From NCBI RefSeq assembly GCF_000701445.1, contig NZ_JNIX01000015.1:62001-126000 (forward strand): 64,000 bases of DNA, given 5' to 3'. The stretch comes from Brevundimonas bacteroides DSM 4726 (GTDB lineage Bacteria > Pseudomonadota > Alphaproteobacteria > Caulobacterales > Caulobacteraceae). The notes under the pieces are model-generated. The model made no database searches, had not been told where the DNA came from, and saw only the letters and a list, made by a program, of their open reading frames with translations. The translations under genes and the position numbers were made by a program. Positions 19,322 through 31,230 of this stretch are shown in pieces (the first letter of the stretch is position 1; each line of letters starts with the position of its first letter).

Positions 19322-20635
19322 CTAGAAGTCGATGACGTCGAGGCCGCGGCTAACCGGATCGATCAAGGGCAGCCAGTCGGGCGTGAGGTCTGCCGCATTG
19401 AGATCCGGCGTGCCGTCCAGACCCGCCAAGGCGTAGGCGGCGCTGGCCAGAGCCCCATCCTCTTCGCTCGCCGGAGCAGCCTGGGCTCCCGCGCGCGAGG
19501 TGGTCAGGGTGTAACCGCCCGTCCCTGTCGAGGTCACGACGATGTAGACGCTGCCCGATGCGGCCGTCGACGTCTCCACCGGCACCAGGAACGAGGCCCC
19601 GCGCCCGTCGGCGTCGAACAGCAGCAGCTTGCCCCGCACGTCGTAGACCGAGATGCTGGTCACCGCGTCCGATCCGTTCACGGTGATCGTGGTCCGCGTC
19701 GGCAGGTTGGCGAAGAACCAGTCCTTGTCGCCCGCGATCTCGAACACGCCGTTCGTCACCGACTGCCCGGCGGCGTTCAGCGGCGTCAGGGCCGGGTTCG
19801 CCTGCGATTGGTCTCTGCCAAACGCGCCTTCGCCCGGACGGCCCTCGTCGGCGCCATAGGTCAGCCAGTGGGTCCGGGCGGCGTTCAGCACCTGCGACGT
19901 CGGGGTGAAGGCCAGAGACGCGGCCACGTCGGGATTGCTCAGCAGATAGCCGACCGTGTCGAACCCGCTCGTCGCCCGTCCCTCGTTCAGGCCATTGGTT
20001 ATGTAATGACGCGCCGCCGCCGTCGCGTCGGTCCCGAACGCCCGCGCCAAATCCACCCACGCCGCCGCATAGGCCTGCCCGTCGAAGGTGATCGTGCGCC
20101 CCTCCGCCATGCCATAATGCTGATAGTGGGCGACGCCCGCCGCGTTATCGGCTCCGAATGCGCGGATCAGGTCCGCATAGCTGGCGATATAGGACAAGCC
20201 GTCGAACGCGGACGCCACGCGGCCCTCGGCCTGACCGTATTCGAAGAAGTGCCGATAGGCCTTGACCTCGTCGGTCCCGAACGCGGCGCGCAGATCGGCG
20301 TAGCGCGCAAGGTAAGCGGCCGCATCGAAATCAAGCACCGTCGCCTGCTGAAAGGTTACTGCTGACCCGGAGGCAAACTGCACGAACTCGAAGCTCACAG
20401 CAGTACTGGCGGCGGACTGCCCGTCGTGTATGGCCCACCCCGTAGCCGTCTGGACCAGCAGATAGTTTGACGACGGCCCTGCGAACCTGAGGATATCCGA
20501 CCCGTCGCCGCCGTTGAGCGCATCGGAGCCACCCGCCCCGAAGACGACATCGTCTCCGCCCAAGCCGTCAATCAGGTCGGCTCCTGCGCTCCCCGTGAGC
20601 GTATCCGCGCCCGCGGTTCCCGTGATCGTCGGCAT
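19322..20635 (-). CDS. RTX-type secreted protein with YADL repeats and a PPC-like domain
   Basis: A 437-residue protein without an N-terminal signal. Residues 4-48 hold RTX-like nonapeptides (GTAGADTLTG, GLGGDDVVF, GGDGSDILR). Residues ~105-268 contain four ~38-residue repeats of the form YLxxYADLxxAFGTD...HYxxxGxxEGR, the fourth degenerate. Residues ~290-375 resemble a pre-peptidase C-terminal beta domain. It ends in GLDVIDF, similar to type I secretion signals. The layout predicts export through an ABC/HlyD/TolC system, none of which is here. GGGAG precedes ATG 20635. Function unknown; surface adhesion or a calcium-dependent layer is possible. Confidence 0.8.
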   Translation of the reverse strand: MPTITGTAGADTLTGSAGADLIDGLGGDDVVFGAGGSDALNGGDGSDILRFAGPSSNYLLVQTATGWAIHDGQSAASTAVSFEFVQFASGSAVTFQQATVLDFDAAAYLARYADLRAAFGTDEVKAYRHFFEYGQAEGRVASAFDGLSYIASYADLIRAFGADNAAGVAHYQHYGMAEGRTITFDGQAYAAAWVDLARAFGTDATAAARHYITNGLNEGRATSGFDTVGYLLSNPDVAASLAFTPTSQVLNAARTHWLTYGADEGRPGEGAFGRDQSQANPALTPLNAAGQSVTNGVFEIAGDKDWFFANLPTRTTITVNGSDAVTSISVYDVRGKLLLFDADGRGASFLVPVETSTAASGSVYIVVTSTGTGGYTLTTSRAGAQAAPASEEDGALASAAYALAGLDGTPDLNAADLTPDWLPLIDPVSRGLDVIDF

Positions 20636-20696
20636 GGCGAAACTCCCTTACTGGTTGCAAGGGGTAACACCCGTTTTTGAAACATTGAAGACCAAA

Positions 20697-20714
20697 CCGG
20701 GGCAGACGCCCCGG
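20697..20714 (-). terminator. Intrinsic terminator of ettA
   Basis: Perfect 7-bp GC stem (ccggggc / gccccgg) with a 4-base loop, starting 5 bases after the ettA stop on the minus strand and followed by TTTGGTCTT. It also separates ettA from the RTX gene start. Confidence 0.7.
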
Positions 20715-20719
20715 CCCGA

Positions 20720-22387
<1,668 letters not shown>

Positions 22388-22527
22388 GGGGGCTTCGGGC
22401 CTTGTCAGTCGGAGTGGGGGGAGAGCGGGCAGCGGGATGTAGCGACTGGGGGCGGCAAGGGCAAACCTAGTCGGCCGACAGGAGCGTCGGCATCGACTTT
22501 CCGCGGGTAAGGATGTAAGGAGCGTCG

Positions 22528-22758
22528 ATGGGAATGCACTTCGCCAAGATCACATCCAAGGCCCAGACGACGGTGCCGAAAGAGGTTCGGGAGGCTCTAA
22601 AGGCCGGGCCGGGCGACACTTTGGCTTATCGGGTTGGGCCTGAGGGCGTCACCGTCAGCAAGGCAGAGCCCTTGGATTGGGAGTACCTTCGCGCACTTGA
22701 GTCCACGCTGAGTGAATGGAACACGCCCGAGGACGCGGCGGCCTTCGATGATCTGTGA
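22528..22758 (+). CDS. AbrB-type antitoxin
   Basis: A 76-residue antitoxin: swapped-hairpin AbrB DNA-binding domain at residues 5-45 ([34 protein letters not shown]) and an acidic C-terminal tail ([15 protein letters not shown]) of the kind that wraps and blocks a PemK toxin. AAGGAG sits before ATG 22528. The last 11 bases overlap the toxin gene. A perfect 10-bp palindrome (gtcggccgac, 22470-22479) about 50 bases upstream could be its operator. Autoregulation is expected for the family. Confidence 0.85.
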   Translation: MGMHFAKITSKAQTTVPKEVREALKAGPGDTLAYRVGPEGVTVSKAEPLDWEYLRALESTLSEWNTPEDAAAFDDL

Positions 22759-23083
22759 AGCGGGCGATGTCGCTGTCGCGCCATTTCCCTTCAGCAACAT
22801 CCCTGTGTCGAAGGTCCGACCCGCTGTGGTCATCTCGCCCGCCGCAGCCAATGAGCGAGAAGGCGAGACACTTCTGGCGATGATCACTACGGCCGCTGGC
22901 GGACCCCGTCCCGGTGACACGCCGCTTCTCGATCTCGAAGATGCTGGCTTGAAGTCGCGCTGCGTTGTCAGGCTGAAGCTGTTCACGCTCGATAATCGAT
23001 TGATCTCAAGGCGTGTCGGCCGACTTTCGGGTCAGGACCGTACGCGTATCGCCGAGTTGATCAGGGGCTTCATTGCGATTTGA
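22748..23083 (+). CDS. PemK/MazF-family endoribonuclease toxin
   Basis: A 111-residue toxin of the PemK/MazF fold, expected to cleave mRNA. Visible features: GDVAVAPFPFSN near residue 5, the conserved KVRPAVVIS strand with the catalytic-site Arg, and the Ser/Thr strand around MITTAAGG. Start ATG 22748 lies within the antitoxin gene (11-base overlap), giving translational coupling; the reading frame open further upstream has no ribosome site. The gene stops nine bases before the opposing nrsF end. Confidence 0.85.
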   Translation: MICEAGDVAVAPFPFSNIPVSKVRPAVVISPAAANEREGETLLAMITTAAGGPRPGDTPLLDLEDAGLKSRCVVRLKLFTLDNRLISRRVGRLSGQDRTRIAELIRGFIAI

Positions 23084-23092
23084 AGCCGGAGA

Positions 23093-23734
23093 TCACCAGC
23101 GGAACAGCACCTTGCCGATCACCGCCCCGACCGCTGCCGTCGCGGCGATGCCGAGCGAATACCAGACCACCACGAAACCGGCCGTGTGCTCGGGGCAGTG
23201 CAGACCGTAGAGCGTCGTCGCCAGTCCGGCCGTCAGCAACCCAGCGGCGGCGCCCGCCGCGCCGGGCCGCATCGGTGCGAACCCCCGCGCCGCTCCAAAC
23301 ACGAAGGGCGCGGCGATCAGGCTGAGGATCAGGATCAGCGGCGCGCACTCGACGGCGCTTTCGCCCATCAGGGCGGGCATCCGCTCGGCTTCTGCCATGG
23401 TCATGAACTCCCAGGTGGCGAACCCGGCGGCAACGGCGAGCACGGTCGCCAACGCGATCAGGGGTCCCGCGATCTGCGACCCAGGCCGGCCCAGCCGGTC
23501 GAGCAACCAGAACCCGATGATGCCCAAGGCCCCGGAATAGGCTGCCTTGACCCAGAAGTTGGGGCCCATCATCGCGGACGTCAGATCGTCACGAAATCCC
23601 AGCCACAGATCGACGCCCAGCACGATCAGCAGCCCACCCCCGGCGAGGGCCAGCAGGATCCGTCGCTCGACCTGACGCGGCTTGGCGGCGGGGAGGTCAG
23701 CGGCAAGGGCCTCGATCAGGTCTTCAGTCTTCAT
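23093..23734 (-). CDS. nrsF: Anti-sigma factor NrsF (DUF1109)
   Basis: Six-helix inner-membrane protein of 213 residues, DUF1109 family, which holds SigF inactive until stress. The two cysteines needed in the Caulobacter protein (Cys131 and Cys181) have direct counterparts here at Cys130 (ESAVECAP) and Cys180 (GLHCPEHTAG). The short N-terminus (MKTEDLIEALAADL) is likely the cytosolic sigma-binding part. Start ATG 23734 overlaps the sigF end by 11 bases. By homology the signal would be metal (chromate/cadmium) or oxidant stress. Confidence 0.9.
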   Translation of the reverse strand: MKTEDLIEALAADLPAAKPRQVERRILLALAGGGLLIVLGVDLWLGFRDDLTSAMMGPNFWVKAAYSGALGIIGFWLLDRLGRPGSQIAGPLIALATVLAVAAGFATWEFMTMAEAERMPALMGESAVECAPLILILSLIAAPFVFGAARGFAPMRPGAAGAAAGLLTAGLATTLYGLHCPEHTAGFVVVWYSLGIAATAAVGAVIGKVLFRW

Positions 23735-24287
23735 CGTCGCCTCCGTCTGTGGACGCGGGCGCGAAGCGGGCGTTCAGGGATTTCATGGATCGGTGGATCG
23801 AAACCTTGGCGGCGGTGAGGCTGTAGCCGTGCCTTTCTGCGGCCTCGGCGACGGTCAGGCCCTTCAGGCGCACGTCCTCGATGAGGCGGCGCTGGCGGAG
23901 CGGCAGGTGAGCCAGGACGCGGGTCAGGTCGGCGCGCGTCGCGCCGTCCTCGACCGTGTGATCGGCGAACAGTTCCCCCGCCTCCTCGATCGGATGGCTG
24001 GGGCGGCGGCCCTGACGGCGCAGATGGTCGATCAGCTTGTGGCGCGCGATGGCGAAGGCCCAGGCGGTGAAGGGCTGGTGGCGGTCCCAGGTGGCCCGCT
24101 TGGCGTGGATGGCGATCAGGGTCTCCTGCACCAGGTCCTCCGCGTCGGCCCCGCCGTCGAACAGGCGGCGCCGGAAAAAGGGACGCAGGTGCGCCCCCAT
24201 GTCGGACAGCAGCAACCGCCAGGCGGCGGCGTCGCCCTCCAGTCCGCGGAGCATCAGGGCTTTCAGTTGGGCTTCGCGGTCGGTCAC
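23724..24287 (-). CDS. sigF: ECF sigma factor SigF
   Basis: An ECF RNA polymerase sigma factor of 187 residues. Region 2 is DAEDLVQETLIAIHAKRATWD...FTAWAFAIARHKLIDHLRR, and region 4 is LPLRQRRLIEDVRLKGLTVAEAAERHG...VSIHRSMKSL. Pairing with a DUF1109 anti-sigma gene identifies the Caulobacter SigF group. It starts at GTG 24287, only a few bases past the predicted transcription start from the promoter at 24299-24324, so the message may be nearly leaderless; ATG 24254 is an alternative start. Other usual SigF-regulon genes are not in this window. Confidence 0.9.
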   Translation of the reverse strand: MTDREAQLKALMLRGLEGDAAAWRLLLSDMGAHLRPFFRRRLFDGGADAEDLVQETLIAIHAKRATWDRHQPFTAWAFAIARHKLIDHLRRQGRRPSHPIEEAGELFADHTVEDGATRADLTRVLAHLPLRQRRLIEDVRLKGLTVAEAAERHGYSLTAAKVSIHRSMKSLNARFAPASTDGGDDED

Positions 24288-24298
24288 GTGCGGCCCGT

Positions 24299-24324
24299 TA
24301 CGGCGGGGGAAAGGCGAAGGTTAC
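24299..24324 (-). promoter_or_regulatory. SigF-type promoter upstream of sigF
   Basis: On the minus strand, GTAACC at 24324-24319, a spacer of exactly 16 bases, then CGTA at 24302-24299. The Caulobacter SigF promoter is GTAACC-N16-CGAA, so this differs at one position and predicts self-activation of sigF-nrsF. Confidence 0.75.
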
Positions 24325-24333
24325 ACAGGCTGG

Positions 24334-25131
24334 TCAGAGCGTATAGCCACCGTCCACGATCAGCGCCGCGCCGGTCATGGACCGCGCCGCCGGCGACAGC
24401 AGAAAGGCGATCTGCCCCGCGATCTCCTCGGGCTTGGCATAGCGGCCCAGTGGCGTTCCGTGGGCGGCGATGGCGTCGAAGGCGGCCTGCTCGGAGCCCA
24501 GCGCGGCCACCATGTCCCGAAAGAAGTCCATGCCGCTCCACATGGGCGTCTCGACCCCGCCGGGGAGGATGGCGTTGACCCGCACGCCGCGCGGCACGCC
24601 TTCCTTGGCCGCCACCTTCGCCAGCTGGATCACCGCCGCCTTGGACGCCGCATAGGCGGCGATCCCGGCCTCGGCCTTCACGCCCGAGGCGGACGAGACG
24701 ACCACGGCCGCGCCGCCATCGCGCAACAGCCGCATCCCGGATCGCAGCGTCAGGAAGCCCCCGTCCAGATTGACCGACATCACCCGCCGCCACGCCTCAA
24801 GGGACAGCTCGGCGATCGGCCCGCTTTCCGAGACACCCGCGTTGACGACGACCGCATCCAGTCCCTGCCAGTGATGGCGCACACCGTGCTCGACCCCGTC
24901 CCAGCCTTCCTCGTCCGTGACGTCCTGGGCGCAGAGAAACAGTTCCAGCCCCGGCCGCTCGAGCGCGTCCCCAAGGGCCTGCAGCCGATCGCCGTCACGA
25001 TCGACCAGCACCAGCGCGCGGGCACCGTCGTCGGCCAGCCGCCACGCCGTCGCCGCGCCGATGCCCGACGCGGCTCCAGTGATCAGGCATACCCCAGGAT
25101 GCCGCGCGCCAACGTCGTCTCTTTCAAGCAT
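24334..25131 (-). CDS. SDR family oxidoreductase
   Basis: Classical short-chain dehydrogenase/reductase, 265 residues. The cofactor site is LITGAASGIGAATA (residues 16-29), followed by Asp in VLVDRDGDRL, which points to NAD(H). NAG is in VVVNAGVSESG. The catalytic triad is Ser (VVSSASG), Tyr and Lys (YAASKAA). GGVETPMW precedes the substrate loop. Substrate unknown. Its start overlaps the end of the oxygenase-like gene by 8 bases, so the two form an operon. Confidence 0.9.
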   Translation of the reverse strand: MLERDDVGARHPGVCLITGAASGIGAATAWRLADDGARALVLVDRDGDRLQALGDALERPGLELFLCAQDVTDEEGWDGVEHGVRHHWQGLDAVVVNAGVSESGPIAELSLEAWRRVMSVNLDGGFLTLRSGMRLLRDGGAAVVVSSASGVKAEAGIAAYAASKAAVIQLAKVAAKEGVPRGVRVNAILPGGVETPMWSGMDFFRDMVAALGSEQAAFDAIAAHGTPLGRYAKPEEIAGQIAFLLSPAARSMTGAALIVDGGYTL

Positions 25132-25735
25132 AGTTGAAGCTAACCGAAATGCGCTCGCTTTTGGCCGCGGTCGCCGGCACCTCGTGCCGCAGCCAGCTCT
25201 CCCACATCAGCACCGTCCCTGCTTGCGGAGCCAGATAGACGAAGGGCTGCTCGGCCTCCGGCGCGTCGGGCCGCACGCTGGGCCGCGCCATCATCATGGC
25301 CAGGCGCGGGTCCTCCAGCTTCAGGGCCGAGGCCCCGTCCGGCACCTCGATATAGACCGTGCCCGACAGGAAGGCGTGGGGGTGGATGTGGCCGCTGTGA
25401 GATCCGCCGGGCTTCAGGATGTTGACCCACAGGGTGTCCAGCCGGGGTTTGCGGCCCAGGTCGAAGTTCAGCGCCTTGGCATAGGCGACCGCGTGCCGGT
25501 CCAGATGCCGCTTCAGCTCGGCGAACTCCGGCAGGCGCTGCGGCAGGTCGTTCAGCGAGCCGTAGGACGTATAGCCACGATACCCGTGCGCCCGGCACCA
25601 CGCCCGGCCCGCGCCGTCCTCGACCGCCAGCATGCGGCAGGCGTCGGCGAGGGCGGCGTTGAAGGCGTCGAAGCCCGGCGTCGCGGCGAGGCTGGCTTCA
25701 TAGACCTGGGTGACGAACAGGGGGCGAAGGGACAT
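25124..25735 (-). CDS. Putative 2OG-Fe(II) oxygenase family protein (TIGR02466-like)
   Basis: A 203-residue protein resembling the TIGR02466 set of putative 2-oxoglutarate/iron oxygenases. The core beta-helix runs LWVNILKPGGSHSGHIHPHAFLSG; its His-rich turn is the likely iron site, with a distal His in ESWLRHEVPAT and a following Arg (SERISVSFN) for 2-oxoglutarate. Start 25735 was chosen at ATG before SLRPLFVTQVYEA; the frame is open further upstream with no ribosome site. It is co-transcribed with the SDR downstream. Substrate unknown. Confidence 0.75.
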   Translation of the reverse strand: MSLRPLFVTQVYEASLAATPGFDAFNAALADACRMLAVEDGAGRAWCRAHGYRGYTSYGSLNDLPQRLPEFAELKRHLDRHAVAYAKALNFDLGRKPRLDTLWVNILKPGGSHSGHIHPHAFLSGTVYIEVPDGASALKLEDPRLAMMMARPSVRPDAPEAEQPFVYLAPQAGTVLMWESWLRHEVPATAAKSERISVSFNYA

Positions 25736-25844
25736 GGGCGGGCCATAGCGCCGAACGCGCGGACCGGTCCAGCCACGTCCGATTTTGACGTGTGCGATGG
25801 TTAGGCTGGTCCTCATGAATGCTTCCGCGGGCCGGGTGAGAGAA

Positions 25845-25886
25845 GTGAGAGTCGCTTTTCCGGACTCTCACTCCCAGTTCGGGAGT
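25845..25886. repeat. Two competing hairpins after the methyltransferase gene
   Basis: Hairpin A: 9-bp perfect stem (gtgagagtc / gactctcac, 25845-25853 with 25863-25871, 9-base loop). Hairpin B: 6-bp stem (actccc / gggagt, 25870-25875 with 25881-25886). The arms overlap by two bases, so both cannot be complete at once. They begin 4 bases after the methyltransferase stop read on the minus strand. No T run follows; a transcription end point or processing site is possible. Confidence 0.5.
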
Positions 25887-25889
25887 CGA

Positions 25890-26666
25890 TCAGAACCCTA
25901 GGTCTGCGGCCCCCGTCAGGATCGCCTCGGCCTGCGTCGTATGCTTGGCCCCCGACCGGTCGTGCAGCACGAGGGGCGGCAGAAGTTGCAGCGGCGCCCG
26001 CCCGCCCCGCATCGCTTGCACCAGCACCCGCTTGGCCGGCTCGTCCGCGAACGGGTGGACCGGCCGGATGGCGAACGACCCGCATCTGGGCCCCAGCAGC
26101 GCCAGCAGGTCCGCCAGCCGATCCGCTCGGTGGATGATCACGATCCGCCCGCCGTCCTTCACCCCGTCCGTCAGGAACCCGACCCAGACCGCCAGCCCGT
26201 CGTCGGCGATCCATGCTCCGCGCTTGGCCAGGGAGGGGGCTCGCAGAGCACCTTCGTCGTCAAAGAACGGCGGGTTCGACACCGCCCAGTCGGCGCGCGG
26301 CAGGCCCAGCGACTTGAACGCGGCCCCCACGTCGCCCTCGAGCACCCTCATCCGGTCGCCGATGCCGTTGAGCTTGGCGTTCTGGCGCGCCAGACCGACG
26401 ACCGAAGCATCCCGCTCCACCCCAACCAAGGACACGCCCGGCCGCCGCGCCGCGATCTGCGTCAGCACTGCGCCCGCCCCGCAGCCCGCCTCCAGCACCG
26501 TCTCGCCGGGCCTGGCCGCCACAGCCGCTGCCAGCAGGGCCGCGTCCATGCCGGCGCGATAGCCGCTCGCGGGCTGCAGGAGGCGAACCCTTCCGCCGAG
26601 CAGGGCGTTCTCGGTCGGTTCGTCCTGAGACGCCTCGCCTTCGGGCGGGGGGGATGCGACGGTCAC
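25890..26666 (-). CDS. TrmN6/YfiC-like SAM-dependent methyltransferase
   Basis: A 258-residue Rossmann methyltransferase. Motif I is VLEAGCGAGAVL near residue 58, the acidic loop VGVERD, and the N6-adenine motif NPPFF near residue 130. The N-terminal LLGGRVRLLQPASGYRAGMDAALLAAA is typical of the tRNA1(Val) adenine-37 N6-methyltransferase (YfiC/TrmN6) family. Activity on tRNA is inferred from the family. The first ~20 residues are a variable tail. The gene is divergent from the polyprenyl synthase across 115 bases that carry two strong inverted repeats. Confidence 0.88.
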   Translation of the reverse strand: MTVASPPPEGEASQDEPTENALLGGRVRLLQPASGYRAGMDAALLAAAVAARPGETVLEAGCGAGAVLTQIAARRPGVSLVGVERDASVVGLARQNAKLNGIGDRMRVLEGDVGAAFKSLGLPRADWAVSNPPFFDDEGALRAPSLAKRGAWIADDGLAVWVGFLTDGVKDGGRIVIIHRADRLADLLALLGPRCGSFAIRPVHPFADEPAKRVLVQAMRGGRAPLQLLPPLVLHDRSGAKHTTQAEAILTGAADLGF

Positions 26667-26683
26667 GCGGCTTGACCCTTCAT

Positions 26684-26716
26684 GGCGGGGTCACCATTGT
26701 CCGGCGTGACCCCGCC
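26684..26716. promoter_or_regulatory. 11-bp perfect inverted repeat between methyltransferase and polyprenyl synthase genes
   Basis: ggcggggtcac at 26684-26694 and its exact complement gtgaccccgcc at 26706-26716, 11-base loop. It could be a protein operator (the half-site contains GGTCA) or an RNA hairpin. Position between two divergent genes favours a regulatory site. Confidence 0.5.
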
Positions 26717-26736
26717 CCGCAAGGACGGATGATCGT

Positions 26737-26760
26737 GCGGCGCGTCTCCCCTCGCGCCGC
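26737..26760 (+). promoter_or_regulatory. Leader hairpin of the polyprenyl synthase gene
   Basis: 8-bp perfect GC stem (gcggcgcg / cgcgccgc) with loop TCTCCCCT, ending 21 bases before the TTG start. The pyrimidine loop is complementary to the AGAGAG ribosome-binding stretch at 26770-26775, so it could mask the start site. Confidence 0.4.
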
Positions 26761-26781
26761 GAGGCCTGAAAGAGAGATTCC

Positions 26782-29048
<2,267 letters not shown>

Positions 29049-29109
29049 TCAAACGCGGCTGGAGCGCAGGGCTCGCCGGGACGCCACAGCGGATGGTAAG
29101 CGGCCGGGC

Positions 29110-29847
29110 ATGAGGCAGATCCTCGACTTCATCTTCAACATGGAGGGGCGGCGCTGGCGCACGGCGCTCGCGGCGGCGCTGCTGCTGGGGGCCACCCTGG
29201 GGCTGCTGGCGCTGGGCAAGACCCAGTTCGCTCTCGCTGCCGAGGAAAATCTGGAAGGGTGGCTCCAGGGCTATCGCGGCAGCCCCTGGGCCTTCGCCGC
29301 CACCATCGTCTTGTTCGTGGCCGCCGCCTTCATCGGCGCGCCCCAGTTCATCCTGATCGCCGCCTGCGTCGTCGCCTTCGGCCCGTCGCTCGGCTTCTTC
29401 TACAGCTGGGCGGCGACCGTGGTGTCCGCGGGCCTGACCTACTGGCTGGGGCGCGGCCCGACTGCCCGGCTCATCGACCGACTGGACAGCCGCACCCTGG
29501 AGCGTCTGAAGCGGTTCGTGGGCCGGAACGCCTTCTACGCCAGCTTCATGATCCGCAATGTTCCGTCCGCCCCCTTCATTGTCGTCAACATGGCGTTCGG
29601 GGCGACTCGGGCCTCGTTCCTCGGCTTCCTGGCCGGATGCGCCCTGGGCGTGCTGCCCAAGACCGCGCTGGTGGCCTTTTTCGGCGGGGCGGTGGTTTCG
29701 GCGGTCAGCGGAGACGGCGTCTGGACCTCGCTGATCCTCGTCGCGGTCGCCGTGGCCTGGCTGGCGATCATGCTGGGAGTGCGCGAACTGGTTCGTCGGC
29801 GCGAGACGGCCTCGGACACCGTGCGAGGCCCTCAAGCGGAGCCGTAA
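29110..29847 (+). CDS. VTT-domain (TVP38/TMEM64-type) membrane protein
   Basis: A 245-residue inner-membrane protein of the TVP38/DedA superfamily, which includes lipid scramblase-like and flippase proteins. After one N-terminal helix (residues 18-40) the VTT core runs from FIGAPQFILIAACVVAFGPSLGFFYSW through FVGRNAFYASFMIRNVPSAPFIVVNMAFG to LPKTALVAFFGG, with two re-entrant stretches. The Arg and Pro in RNVPSAPF match conserved positions. The start is ATG 29110; the ribosome site is weak. Lipid transport is inferred from the superfamily. Confidence 0.82.
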   Translation: MRQILDFIFNMEGRRWRTALAAALLLGATLGLLALGKTQFALAAEENLEGWLQGYRGSPWAFAATIVLFVAAAFIGAPQFILIAACVVAFGPSLGFFYSWAATVVSAGLTYWLGRGPTARLIDRLDSRTLERLKRFVGRNAFYASFMIRNVPSAPFIVVNMAFGATRASFLGFLAGCALGVLPKTALVAFFGGAVVSAVSGDGVWTSLILVAVAVAWLAIMLGVRELVRRRETASDTVRGPQAEP

Positions 29848-30042
29848 CCGCCTCGTGATCGAACCGGCGCGACCGGACGGTTTCGGGGCTTGTAATCACC
29901 TGTAGCAGCGGGCAAACGGGCGCTCAGTCCGTCAGGCGAGGACGATCAGGAGGCCGAACGCGTATGGGGATGCGCCTCGGCCGGGGCGTCGCCGAAACGG
30001 GCTGGATCAGCATCGCCCCACACGGCCCCAACCGAACGGTAA

Positions 30043-31092
<1,050 letters not shown>

Positions 31093-31097
31093 TCGGA

Positions 31098-31202
31098 GGC
31101 GCAAGCGCCGCTGCAAATCCCCGTGATTGCAGCGATTTCGCCGGTTCCAATCCGGCGCGCTTTTTGCGATAGGCTGCCACAGCGGCGGGGGGCGTCCCGC
31201 CG
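31098..31202 (+). terminator. Hairpin array between mreB and mreC, partial terminator
   Basis: Four stems follow the mreB stop: ggcgc/gcgcc (31098-31109), ctgcaa/ttgcag (31111-31132), cgccgg/ccggcg with a 7-base loop (31139-31157) followed by T5 at 31161-31165, and cggcggg/cccgccg (31183-31202) followed by a T-rich run. The third is a standard Rho-independent terminator. It would lower mreC-rodA expression relative to mreB. Confidence 0.65.
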
Positions 31203-31230
31203 ATTCTGACCTCTTTTGGAAGGCAAGGCC

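Noticed and set aside
31139..31160. Sequence like a tRNA T-arm (GGTTCCAATCC within a 5-bp stem)
   Set aside because: No matching acceptor, D or anticodon arms lie upstream, and the loop deviates from TTCRANY. It fits a terminator with T5 better.
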